Shown: positions 44,905 through 56,699 of the stretch, piece after piece
How positions within the stretch are numbered: position 1 is the first letter of the stretch
Layout: every line of letters starts with the position of its first letter
Assembly (NCBI GenBank): GCA_015680905.1
Contig: JADFTS010000100.1
Location: 20,159-84,158, forward strand
From: Coptis chinensis
Taxonomy: Eukaryota > Streptophyta > Magnoliopsida > Ranunculales > Ranunculaceae
DNA: 64,000 bases
Reading direction: 5' to 3'
Notes under the pieces: generated by a model
Databases searched by the model: none
The model's input: the letters and a program-made list of their open reading frames with translations, nothing else
What the model was told of the DNA's origin: nothing
Translations under genes and position numbers: made by a program

Positions 44905-46240
44905 GGGAAAGACCCTGGGACGCCGTGAAGTTGCTTTCTCGCCTTCACCGCGTAAACTAGGTACGCCATTTAGCTTTTGAATAGGTTCCGTTCTAAACTC
45001 TTTACCATCTCCTAGTCGTACTTTTAAGTGTCTATCGGATTATGTCATTTAAAGCGACCCTGACGAAGACGCTTATCTTATCGCCCCATCGAGAGTAAGG
45101 CGGGGAAGAAGGAAAGATATGATTAAGAAGCGAGGGCGGAAAGCAAGACCGACCGATCAACAAAAGAAAGCTTAAGGCCACAAGCCAAGAGCAATCGGCC
45201 GCGGTTTGGAAAGGCAAAGGGAGTTGTCCGCTGGTTTGTCTTTGGCGATTGCACCATAGATAGAGCGGGTGGTCGATCCGGGATTCTATCGCCCTACCCT
45301 TCCGATATCGTCCGCTCATCCACAGCTCTCTTCCGAGCCCACTATGTTGTAAGGTCGCATCCCCTTCGGCCCAATACCGGCCGGGCGCTTTTAAGATCAA
45401 GGAGGGGCTGGAGCTTGTTTAGAATCCATCCGATCCCCAATTCATTCTTGTTCACCCGGTGAATTGTGACCTCCAAAACAACTGGCCGCTTGATTTATTT
45501 CAGAACCAGCTCCGCCATCAAGCTTGTTGAGGATCCACTTGAGACAAGAAGGCAGCGTTGGAATTGAGCGCCGCCTCGCCTACTTCTACTCGAAAATGGG
45601 CGAACAGAGTGCTGTCACTAATACAAATACGGCACCCATATTAACCTACTTCGTGAGGTTACGATAAAGAAAAATCACTCTTTCTTCAGAAATCGTGATC
45701 CGTAGCTCGGGCCGCTAGTACGAGACTGCCTCGCCCGAACACTTGAAGGCAGCTAAAGCAAAGACGAAGCTCCGTGAGTCCGTGCTCAATACATCGATTC
45801 TATTGCTGCTTTTGGTGCTTCTATCGTCATAAAATGAGATCCCATCGACGATAACTATCGTCAGAGTCCTAAAACGTTGGAAAAGTCTAAGTATAAATGG
45901 GCTTATAGCTCGTAAAGTGCTTTTCTAAGGCTGCCTTGAGTTGACTTTGATAGACATATTTCGGTTATTTCCGCGTTGCAAACTAATTGAAATCTTGTTT
46001 GATTAAAGCTATAAAGCTAGTAGAACAAAGATAGCCGGCTTGAAAGTAAGGAATAAGTGCAGAGGAATCAACAGCTGGGGAGGACTCGAGATAGATAGAT
46101 AAATAGCGGTAAATCTCTTCCAGCACCTTACCTAAGGGTACGGCTGCTAAGCAAATATGCGTTGTTATCTACAACAAGCCTTCATTCTAACTTGCTATAG
46201 ACCACCCCGGGGTTCGCACCACGCCCCACAATACCAGATA
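44905..46240. other. organelle-like insertion, probable mitochondrial DNA (NUMT)
   Basis: This block is sharply more G+C-rich than its surroundings and lacks the AT-rich intron texture. It is dense in strings such as GGCCGGGCGCTTTTAAGATC, TCGGGCCGCTAGTACGAGAC and CGAAGCTCCGTGAGTCCG that have the look of plant mitochondrial intergenic DNA. The 122-codon minus-strand open frame at 45032-45400 is probably incidental. This is judged by composition and appearance only; no mitochondrial gene was identified. Confidence 0.4.
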
Positions 46241-46289
46241 CCGTTACAAAAGTTCGGCACTGACCCAGCTTGTTGCTATAGACGACGAG

Positions 46290-46380
46290 ACTGACTTGTG
46301 CTTGGGCGAGGGTTATGCCAGCTTTGAAAGCATTGATGATGCAGAGACAGCTATCCAGGGTCTGAAACAAAACTATGGTT
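46290..46380 (+). pseudogene. possible RNA-recognition-motif fragment
   Basis: Encodes GEGYASFESIDDAETAIQGL, which fits the RNP1-to-helix 2 part of an RRM (G.G..F.....A..AI..L). It is too short to name the source gene. It adjoins the organelle-like block and the LINE fragment. Confidence 0.35.
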
Positions 46381-46789
46381 CGTCCATTAAAGGCCTGTTT
46401 GATGCCAATTTATTAATCCACTGCTTCTTGCTAATATGTTTGTTTGTAAGTGATAATATAGAGATGTTCAGGCCTTCAGGGTCCGATAATTGACAACTGA
46501 AACTTACAGTGTGAATGACTATCTTTGATGTGAGACGAGGCTTAGAGATGCACTTGAAATTTATTATTGCACTTCTACTACTCGTTCCTCTAAATTGTTT
46601 TCCTTTCCTTGCACACAATCCTTCTTATCCGGAATTTGGATGTACTTTTTATACAAATACTTTGAGGGTTCTCATTGCAAAAAAATTGAAGCAAATGGGA
46701 AACTGTATAGATGTGTTGTGCAGAATCAGTAGTTCTACAGAGAAGTTTATGGGAGGGTTATGTATATACAGACTCTTAAACGATAAGAC

Positions 46790-48107
46790 TCAGTGTCAAA
46801 TAAGGATGGTTTGTTATGGAAAGTAGGAGATGGTTCTAACTTCTTGCCTGTGTTTTTATGCTGAACCTTGGATAACCTATCGACCTATCTCAACAAAACA
46901 ACCTGTCTAAAAAGCCTTCTCGATTCTATCCTAAATACAAACACAAATCTCAACAGGGTCCCAACAAGTCCAAGTTACTCAAAACCTCACTTGGAAGTTG
47001 GAACCAAAGTAGGATAGGAGAGGTGTTTCCTCAGGCTCTCACTAGTAGTAAACTAGTGAAAATTCATCCAGAAATCTCTGATAAAATCATTTGGGTTGCT
47101 AACAAAAGTGGTGAGCTTACAGTCAAGTCAGCTTACAAACACATAAACACGGAGGGAGACACATATAGCTGGTGGTTCTTGCCCTCTTGGATCAGTACAA
47201 AAGTGTCAAAGACTGTTTTGACAATAGAAGTTGTGAAGGTGATGTAGGGTGTATCCGTTGGTGCTTGTGGTTTGGGTCTGATTTGAACCTAAGAGGTAGA
47301 GGAAAACAGGGACAAAACCCTCAGAGACTGACTTGAGGAGGCAATACTATGGAACAACAATGAAAAAGAGGAGACGCTCAGATATGTACTTACCTATTTC
47401 TCGCTGATGATGTATGAGATATGTAGCTGTAGAAACAAGCTGGGATTTGGAAACATAGAACCTGAGATAATGTAAAGGGTGATGTCTTTCAAGTGAAGTA
47501 GCGGAACTAGGTATATCCGAGTACATTATCCAAATTCAGAACTGCAGTCCCACGTATCAATATAAGAGGGACCAACGCAGACTAGAGACTGAAGCACATA
47601 CAAAAATCCTGTTCATAGATGTGAGCCAGATCACCTAATTGACCTAATCTATTATTTAGAATTAGTCATACAGTTAGTAAAACAGAACCTGTCATCACTT
47701 TGAACAAAGACCAACTATTTAAAAATAGAGGGGAGAATTCACTTCTGTTGGTCAGGTAACAATCTTCTGACATGTTAAACTGTTAATATCCCACATGACA
47801 TGGAAAGGGTCCTACGATCGATTTTGACCGGTGGTCTATGTAATGTAGATCGGATGGATTAGTTTCCTCTCGCTTTGAGAGGTGTATTCCACGTCAAAGT
47901 CGCTTGATCGGATATTGGTTTGACGCTTTAGGCAGAACTCTTGTCATCATTTTGGTAAGCTAATTTTCTGTGGATATAAAGAAAATAGTCTATGATGATG
48001 CTATGGGGAATGTGTATGTTAGGATGTAATACAATTTTTACAATTATTAATGAAAAGGGGTAGGGGACCTCTCAAACAACCTCGCTTGCTTATAAAAAAA
48101 AAAAATA
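46790..48107 (+). mobile_element. LINE 3' fragment with poly(A) inside the CACTA element
   Basis: Plus-strand pieces of the LINE C-terminus: LLWKVGDGSNF (46810-46842), IGEVFPQALTSSKLVKIHP and KSGELTVKSAYKHIN (47015-47150, zinc-binding reverse-transcriptase tail), MMYEICSCRNKLGFGN (47405-47455), and an untranslated tail ending in 12 A at 48094-48105. It is strongly 5'-truncated and decayed. It lies in the intron between the His/Asp and Cys exons of the Ulp1 domain. Confidence 0.75.
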
Positions 48108-49029
48108 GTAACTGTAATCGTTTACCTTGATATGGTGCCAACATGGTTTTTGAGAACTTCTATTCACTTGGATCCCTTTTAAAGCTATCAACGCACTACA
48201 AGTTAAAAATTTAAGCAATTAATGTCAATATAAGAAATAAAAAAGTCTACATATATAATACAAAAAGTATACCAATAAATGCGTATGGAAATAGTTACGC
48301 ATTGTTGATAATGATTTCCATGTCACCGGTGCATTTACCATGTAATGAATCCAACCAATAAACATCCATACTAGACAAGTCGATGACAATCACAATCCAA
48401 TGGAAGCTAAAACCAAACAAGTTATTAACTAGCATTTAATATGTATTTGTAACCAAATATGAGTTCAACAAAACCAATATAATATATGTCCATACCTTGG
48501 GTTGTAAGGAATGAAAACAATTTCATTCATGTTTGCTTCCCTCAGCCTATCAAGAACAAGTTTAGTTTTTCTTTTGAATCCACAACACCAAGACAAACGG
48601 GTTGACAAAAACAAATATCCATCTCTAGAACAAACAAATTTCTCATACAAGCATCCGAAATGTGAAAACACAACTCATTTTATAAGCGCAGAGAAACATT
48701 CAATAAAATAGTTAGTAACAACATAAGTTTTATCACCTCATATATGCAACCATACAAGGAGACTCGACAGATTCAAGATTACAAACATCCTTCACGCCAT
48801 TTGTCTCTATGTATGAAAACTCTATGTTATCTCCGAATAATTCTTGTCCATATGGAAACTTAAGTCGACCACTTTGAATAATTGTACCAATCATGGCACC
48901 AAAGGAAGTGCATAGATCGCTTCCTTTGTTGTGGCTACCGACTTAGTTTTTTCGCCTTTTACTTTTACTCGGTTGCCCTATTTTATCCCGATCTTAAACC
49001 GAAAAATAAAAGATAAGCATAAAAATTAT

Positions 49030-49365
49030 AATGTCATGTCTAGCAAGGGTGGCCGTAATACGGCCTATGTGTACGCGGACCGGAAGTGGTCTCAGAGGTA
49101 TCCGGCAAAGGCTTGAAGTGTCCCCGCAGCCGGCGTGTTATGGCCTATGTGTATGTGGAGCCGAAGTGCCGGATGCACATCTACACAAATTGAGGTGGAA
49201 TGTTTACTTGTGTAAGGATCATGAGGTGGATTAGAAGGAAGAAATGTATAAATAGAGGGAGCTAGACAGAAAAAGGGAGAGGTCCGATCCTAAAGTGGGA
49301 TTCTTATAAATTTACAATCATCGATATTTTTTACCCGGTTGGCTTTCACCACTAATTCCCCGGCC
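49030..49365 (+). mobile_element. probable solo LTR or LTR fragment
   Basis: Starts near TGTCATGTCTAG and contains a near-repeat (CGGCCTATGTGTACGCGGACCGGAAGTG / TGGCCTATGTGTATGTGGAGCCGAAGTG with spacing of about 81 bp) and a clear TATA box (GTATAAATAGAGGGAG, about 49247). It ends before TTTCACCACTAATTCCCCGG, where the minus-strand exon sequence GSHVAWP breaks off. Exact ends and target duplication were not resolved. Confidence 0.5.
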
Positions 49366-49369
49366 AAGC

Positions 49370-50400
49370 AACGTGTGATCCAATAGCGCCTTCCACAAAT
49401 TTCAACTTATCACCAACCGGTACAGAAGAAGAGCTTGTTCTTTACCTTCCAAAATCTTCCCAACTGCTACATGTGAGTTGTATTGCCCTAAGGGAACATT
49501 GTGCAACTTAGTTTCCGGTCCAAGCTCCTCGTAGACTATACCCTTAGCAACAACATTGATTTGAAATCCACAAACAAACTGCAACTCCGCCCTAAGATGA
49601 ATTGTAAAGTCATAATGGGTTAATTGCAAATACAACATAAAAACAGGGGATTCAAGCACTAGTATTCACCTTTCCAAGATCCCATGTATGATTTCTCAGA
49701 TCATCGGCAACGATTTGTTACTTCAAATTTTTCCTTTTTAGAAGTTTTTGGTGGTATAGGAGAATTAGCCTTTTGGTCTTCAACAAATTTTAGGTGAGAA
49801 TATTTAGAACTAAAAAAAAAAAAACTAGACACACACAAAAATATTTTAAAAGTACTTCAAAATAAATTAAAACTTAATGAAATTACCTCAATGCCTTTCA
49901 ATACTAAGTGCTTTGGCCAAGCAACTTGTGATCCAAGAGCATCTTTTCAAAATTACCACCATCTCGAACCGGGTATAGGAAGAGCAACATGATCTTTACC
50001 TTCCAAAATCTTATCAATCGATACGCGTGCATTGTTTGGCCCTAAGGGAACATTGTGCAACTTAGTCTCCGGTCCAAGCTCCACGTAAACCTTACCCTTA
50101 GCAACAATATTGGACTTGGAACCCACACCAAACTGCAACTCAGTCCCTATTGTATACAGTTTTTAGTAATTAACAATATGAAAATAACGGCGTGGATTAG
50201 AAGACTGTGTGTTAATCGATTCAAACCTATCTATTATATTAAGTAAAATGTGATAATCGCAAGGATTGTGACAACGATACCTTTCCAAGAGGAAGCATAG
50301 GATTTGGAAGTGGGGAATGACTTGTTCCCTTTAGCATGTACCTTCCTAAAATCAGGTTCAGAGTTTTTTCCCATTGCATCTACTCTTCTCTTCCTTGTTC
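49370..50400 (-). repeat. tandem duplication of a TNPA exon block
   Basis: 49372-49680 and 49912-50300 are about 540 bp apart and share long stretches: GGCCAAGCAAC.TGTGATCCA, TCTTTACCTTCCAAAATCTT and CCCTAAGGGAACATTGTGCA. In protein terms both carry VAKG.VY.ELGPETKLHNVP, ..GKILEGK and GS.VAWP. The downstream copy (49372 side) is interrupted by the solo LTR. Confidence 0.8.
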
Positions 50401-50999
50401 TTCGGCTATATATGTTAGAGAATATTTACAAAATAAAAACGAAATAGGAAACAAAAAACACCCAATTCTAAAGTAGTGTAAACAATATTTGAAAGCTTAC
50501 TTTACGCTTGCTATGTGCACCACCTAAAGGGGGGATATGGTCTCTATTGTCACTTTTGTGGCTATTCGAAGCAATTTTTTCCGACGCAAGAGAAGTGAGA
50601 CGATCATTAAATTTTGCTTCTAACTCCTTGTATTTATTCTTCAATTCTTTTCTTTTTTTCTGTTCTTCCTTTCCCTTTTCTTCTGCCTTTTTTCTTTTTT
50701 GTTCTTCCTTTTTTCTTTTTCCTCTTCCTCGCGAGCTTTCACTCCAATGCACGCACATGTTTCTTAGATCCACGCTTTATTAGGCTTAAAGTACCGTGGG
50801 GGTGACTCCATCTCCTACCTCTAACACGACCACCCGTGGTTCCGAGTACCCAATGCCGAGTCAAGACGCCTTTAGTACCCTCAACCTCTAAAGTTCCTTC
50901 CTTTGACCTCAAGCGTTTGATAATCATCCTACAAGATAATGAGTGTGGATGTAGACTTATCACCACCCAAAACCACAAAAGCAGAAAACAAAGGTAAGA

Positions 51000-52200
51000 T
51001 TTGAATTAATAAGAGGGTTGGTCACAACCATAATCTACACCTTGTTTATTGTTTCTAAGCAAGTATCTCGAAAGCAACCCATCAAAAGTTTCTCAAAAGT
51101 GTTGTCACCCTCTCGCTTGAACTTTGATTCATACAAAGGACTTAATAATCACACAAATGTTTCTCAAAATAAAAAGGAGTTTTATGACACCCTATCAAGT
51201 GATTTTGAACCCCTCCCCCCCCCTCAGATATCCATTCTAGTTGTGCACGTGCATGGGGCAAAGATGAAAAGGAGTGCAAGTGGGTAACTTATATTCTTAA
51301 AATTTTCCATGTACCATTCAAGAACTGCCCCTTAGTATGATAAGCTAAGCAACATGATCAAATATAGAAAGTAAAACAAGAGAAGCAAATCATCACCTTG
51401 GTCAATGTGGCACCTTTCTAACGCCTCTATATTGTAACCTTATTATTACTATTAATATAACATTCACACTATACTAGGAAGTATACTAGACTGAAACGTA
51501 TTTCTATTCTCTCTCTCTAACTTCCTTGGTAGCATCATTTGCATAGTTACCATCTTTGCCTTGGAGGGAAAGTTGCCACCCATAAGACCTCCGCCTTTCC
51601 AATAAATGATGCCTCCTCTTGTCTCTTTTTGAAGTATATAGCACATCAAATAATAACAAATTAGAGGAATGCAATATTACATAAATAAAAACAAATTAAA
51701 GGAATGCTATATTACATATCAAATAACAAATTAGAGGAATGCTATATACATTTATTTACCTTTTTCTCCACGCTGATTAGCAATACTCATCCCTACCTGC
51801 TCGGTGGTTAAACTTCTTTTGCTTTCTTTAGCGCTGATTGCACTTCGCTAAGATTCTTACAAATTAAAAAATAAAAATAAATACGTGTTATGTACTAGAG
51901 CTGTTTAAAACCATTTCTTGAAATAATACTTTAGCCGGAAGTAGTTTTGAATGAGAAAACATTCCTATACCTTAAAGTGATTAACTCAAGAAGATAACTC
52001 AGACGCCTATAGGAACAATTACTGATATGGGATTGTAAAATGGCAGTTGGGTTATACACTCGAAAACCTCAATATCCAGCAGACATCCCAGAAAACCTCA
52101 AGGTAATAGCATAGTGAGATCGTGAAATGCGGTATATAGCAAATAAAGAGAACAAGCATAACAGCCTAACGTGAATGTGGACGATAGCTTTCTTGTTCTC
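51000..52200. other. intron of the TNPA-like gene, no gene seen
   Basis: AT-rich with short direct repeats (AAATTAGAGGAATGC at about 51658 and 51728, variant at 51690). No coding similarity was recognised. Confidence 0.35.
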
Positions 52201-52735
52201 TCTCGTCCCCTAGTAGCTAGTTTTGAGTTCCCTTCCTCTAGTAGCTAGGTCAGCTTCTAGTAGCTAGATTGTTTTGGTTTGGAGGGGGTGGGACGATGTG
52301 ATACTCAAGTATTCCCTCAGATCGGGTACTCTTTCCCCGATCGAACAGGGAGCAGGACCAAAAATGACAAATATGAAGATAGAGGGAAAGAGTACCGCCA
52401 ATAAGGTATCGCTTCAGGGTCCATCCAGCTCGGCTGCCGCTTAGGCGAATGGGGGCCAGTCAGCCTCTGGAGACCCGATCTTTGGGTAGCTCCTTATATT
52501 GGGTATACTCGAGCTTCATGAGTTGTCAAGGTGGGTAGCCATTCGTTGTCATTCGGGTGCCTATTGTCAAGTCGGGAAGCCGGAATATCCCGAATCTGTT
52601 GGAAGTGGGTAGAGAGCCCCTTAATCCGGGTCAAGGTGGGTAGCCATTCGCTCGTCCTTGTACCTATATCAAATTTCAAGCACTTATGAAACCCATCGCT
52701 AGTCGACCATTTCATTTTGGCCTCATATTTTCATG
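52201..52735. other. second organelle-like block
   Basis: CTAGTAGCTAG occurs three times (52210-52270), followed by a G+C-richer stretch with GATCGGGTACTCTTTCCCCG, CGGCTGCCGCTTAGGCGAAT and two copies of AAGGTGGGTAGCCATTCG (52529, 52633). The texture resembles 44905-46240 and plant mitochondrial DNA. Not proven. Confidence 0.3.
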
Positions 52736-52854
52736 CACTAGTAGTAACCCCTATTCAAGTATTCAACCAAAAAATTCCACCGCAAACACAGAAAATTCCA
52801 AATACAAACACAGAAAACACAAAAAATTCCAAAATTGCAAACACGAAAATTCCG

Positions 52855-53484
52855 GGATAAGATGACTATGGAGTTTGAAAACCTTTATCAAGGGAAGATG
52901 ACTCAGAGCACAATATGAAGCACGATTCGCAGAGTTATCTCGGGTTTGCTACTCACTTAGTGGCAGACGAGGCAACGAAAAGGCAAAGAGGTTTGAAAGA
53001 GGGTTGAATCCTTCTATTCGAGGCAAGCTTGCGATCTAAAGATCCGTACTTATTCAGAGATTATTGAACGAAAGCACTACTGGCAGAGCAAGAAATGGAA
53101 GACAGCCAGAAAAATTAAGGAGAAGAATATCAATCGAAAGTGCAAACTACCAATCCAACTCTAACAATCAACATCTAATGCAAAACAAGAAGCAAAGGAC
53201 TTATGGGAATTCAGATTATAATAACAACAATAATGGGAATGGGAAAACTATAGTAGCAGCCTGAATAAGTCGATGTTCCGCTTGCATGTTACAAGTGTGG
53301 TGATCCTAATCATATGAAGAGAAATTGTCCCATTCTTGCAGCAGAGAGAAAAACAGCAAGTACCACAACAACAACAACAAAAGTCACAGGGTGGGCAAGT
53401 ACAGAAACAATAATAGCAATGGACCGAAAACTCAAGGACGAAAGTATATGCATTGACTAGTGATGCTAATGCCCTCGAATGCAG
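52855..53484 (+). pseudogene. Ty3/Gypsy gag remnant with CCHC knuckle
   Basis: Pieces of a gag C-terminal region in shifting frames: FENLYQGKMT (52872), FAELSRFATHLVADEATK (52930-52985), RFERGLNPSIRGKLA (52990-53033), and a zinc knuckle CYKCGDPNHMKRNC at 53288-53329 with correct C-X2-C-X4-H-X4-C spacing. A protease-proximal VYALTSDANAL follows at 53440-53475. No RT or integrase. It abuts the HSP70 fragment directly at about 53485. Confidence 0.85.
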
Positions 53485-54550
<1,066 letters not shown>

Positions 54551-54604
54551 GTATTGTCGAAACCATATAAAACAAAGATAAAACATTATCAGCATAAAAC
54601 AACA

Positions 54605-54800
54605 CTACCATTTGGAGGGAGGGAAACTTCAGTGCCGATGCTTTGGCTAAGGCAGAGCATCTCTACAACCGCATGAAGCTACCTCGACAAATGGCAGACC
54701 TACATGGTTGGTCGCAGAAGTAGGAAGCACCTTTGATAGGCTTTTTAGATTTGATTAATTGTATCCTACCCCCAAGTTTGTTGACAATGAGCTGGGAGTC
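54605..54800 (+). pseudogene. small LINE/RNase H-like fragment
   Basis: IWREGNFSADALAKAEHLYNR followed by DLHGWSQK resembles the last RNase H helix of plant LINEs (R..N..AD.LAK). Too short for more. Confidence 0.4.
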
Positions 54801-55689
54801 ACTGAAGACGCTTAGACTCGAGATGCCGAGCTCCCCGAGCCATGTTAAGCCCAGAAGACTTTGTAATTATTCTGATCGTGGTGTGCGTAGAAGTAAGGCC
54901 TAAGCTTCTTAACTGAGAACACTAATGAAAGGGTAGACAAGTCGATCTAGGAGTACCTCGCCTCTCTGCGTCGAAAGCGAGTTCACCGACGGCAGTACAC
55001 CGATGTTGTGAATACAAACTCCCACAGAATTCTAATCATCTAGACATAGATTTATTTATTATAAATTTAGACGAATATCATTTTGTCACATTCTCGACAC
55101 AATTTTCAGTCAGCCAGCCCTTGAACTCTCGAAGCATGATTAAACAATGGCAGACTTGAGCGTGAATACAAAAAGCGGCAGCAGAAAACTCGACAAGGAA
55201 TACAAAGGCGCAGCAGCAATGAAGACGGAACCAAAACCAAATGACAAATCTAAAGTAGAAGCATAGAGAGATAAAGCGAGACTTTTACTGTTGCAGATGG
55301 AGATAACAGGTTTAAACACTTAGTCATGCCAACTGATAACTCAGAAGGGGAGACTACAACAGCTAAGGATGACATGCAACCAAGAATAGATGATGCAAGG
55401 GAATCCACCTAGAATCTTACAAGATAAATTCTCGCAAGCTCTCTTGTATAATCAACCCTACTGAATCTAAAAAAGGAAACCACAAATCAACAAAATCCAC
55501 TCAAACTAAACTTGGCCTTCGCCACAAGTCCAACCTCCCGTGCACGCCTCTTTGCTTGAATCCACCAAGACATGGATACTAGCTTCTTTAGGACTTTCAA
55601 GAAACTAAGACGGTAAAACAATAGCTTGCATGCATGTACAAACAAAAGCAAAATAAAATTAAGAGAAATAATCGCACCAGAAATTCAGG
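54801..55689. other. intron of the TNPA-like gene, no gene seen
   Basis: Moderately AT-rich, with no recognised protein similarity or clear repeat structure. Confidence 0.3.
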
Positions 55690-56453
55690 TGTAAGTCTAC
55701 TTTTACAAAAGTATCCCAATCTTCTTGACTGATTACTTTTCTATACAACTTTGGTATTTTCTTGAGTCTCTTCGGGTTTATTCTTAAAAGGTAAGATGTA
55801 CCGCCTAGTAAGACGAGACTTGAATGCTTTCCACAACCTGCCCATCGCGACTTGTAATGCGAATAGATCTTTCGCTTGTGTCCAACTTAAATTTTTCCTA
55901 TTTGTAGGTAGCATATTAGTTAATCATGTAAACAAAATGAAATTAGCTTATAAAGCATTAGATTAATGTACCTTCAAAGAGATCCACAAATTTTTCTTCA
56001 ATGTTGGTGATACATCTTTCCAATTAGTTATTGTAATCCTTACTCTTGCCCTCACCAAGTAGCCTCCATAACTACCGATGTCGGGTCCACCTTGACCAAT
56101 TGGTTGCCCATTCATTATAAACAACTCCTTGATATTCACCCTTTTTCAATTTTTTATTTTTACACACTTTGCAGCTCTTCCGACTTTCCGTTTTTTGCTT
56201 GAACCTTTTGCTACTGCCTCAATCAACTTCCATATCTTTTGAGCCCAACCGCTTCTCACGAGTCCGAATGGTCTTCAAAGCCATCTTCCGAGTTTGAATG
56301 CCCTTGTGAACCATCTTTGGAGTTCAATGATCTTCTCGAGCCATCTTCCGAAGTCCTATTCTCTTCGAATTTGAATACTCTTGTGATTCTCAATGCTCTT
56401 CCTCGATCCATGAGTGTACCCTCAGAAGACCATTTTGTTTTTGCAAGGTTTGT

Positions 56454-56456
<3 letters not shown>

Positions 56457-56488
<32 letters not shown>
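56457..56488. repeat. (TA)n microsatellite
   Basis: About 16 TA units, followed by a short direct repeat of ATAAAGCTTCCA at 56487 and 56502. Confidence 0.95.
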
Positions 56489-56492
<4 letters not shown>

Positions 56493-56699
56493 TTCCATAT
56501 ATAAAGCTTCCACCAAGTAGGTCTTTAATTGTTTAGAAATGTAAACATGCAAATGTAAACAAAGACTAGTCATCTCAGTTTTTAGTTTAAGTTTAACACA
56601 AAAACTTGAAACATTCTTAAAACCCGATAAAAACAACAAAAAAAAAATAAGAAAAAGAAAAGAAAAGTCCCATAATGACTAGTAAGAAGTCTTATTTAA

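Noticed and set aside
45032..45400. 122-codon open frame on the minus strand, the longest in its area
   Set aside because: No recognisable domain; it lies in a G+C-rich organelle-like block where long chance frames are expected.
50508..50783. Phe/Ser-rich open frame on the plus strand resembling a membrane protein
   Set aside because: It is the reverse image of the Lys/Glu coiled coil of the minus-strand TNPA exon.
56256..56639. Poly-Ile/Tyr segment (YIYIYIYIYI) as a membrane helix
   Set aside because: It is the (TA)n microsatellite in translation.
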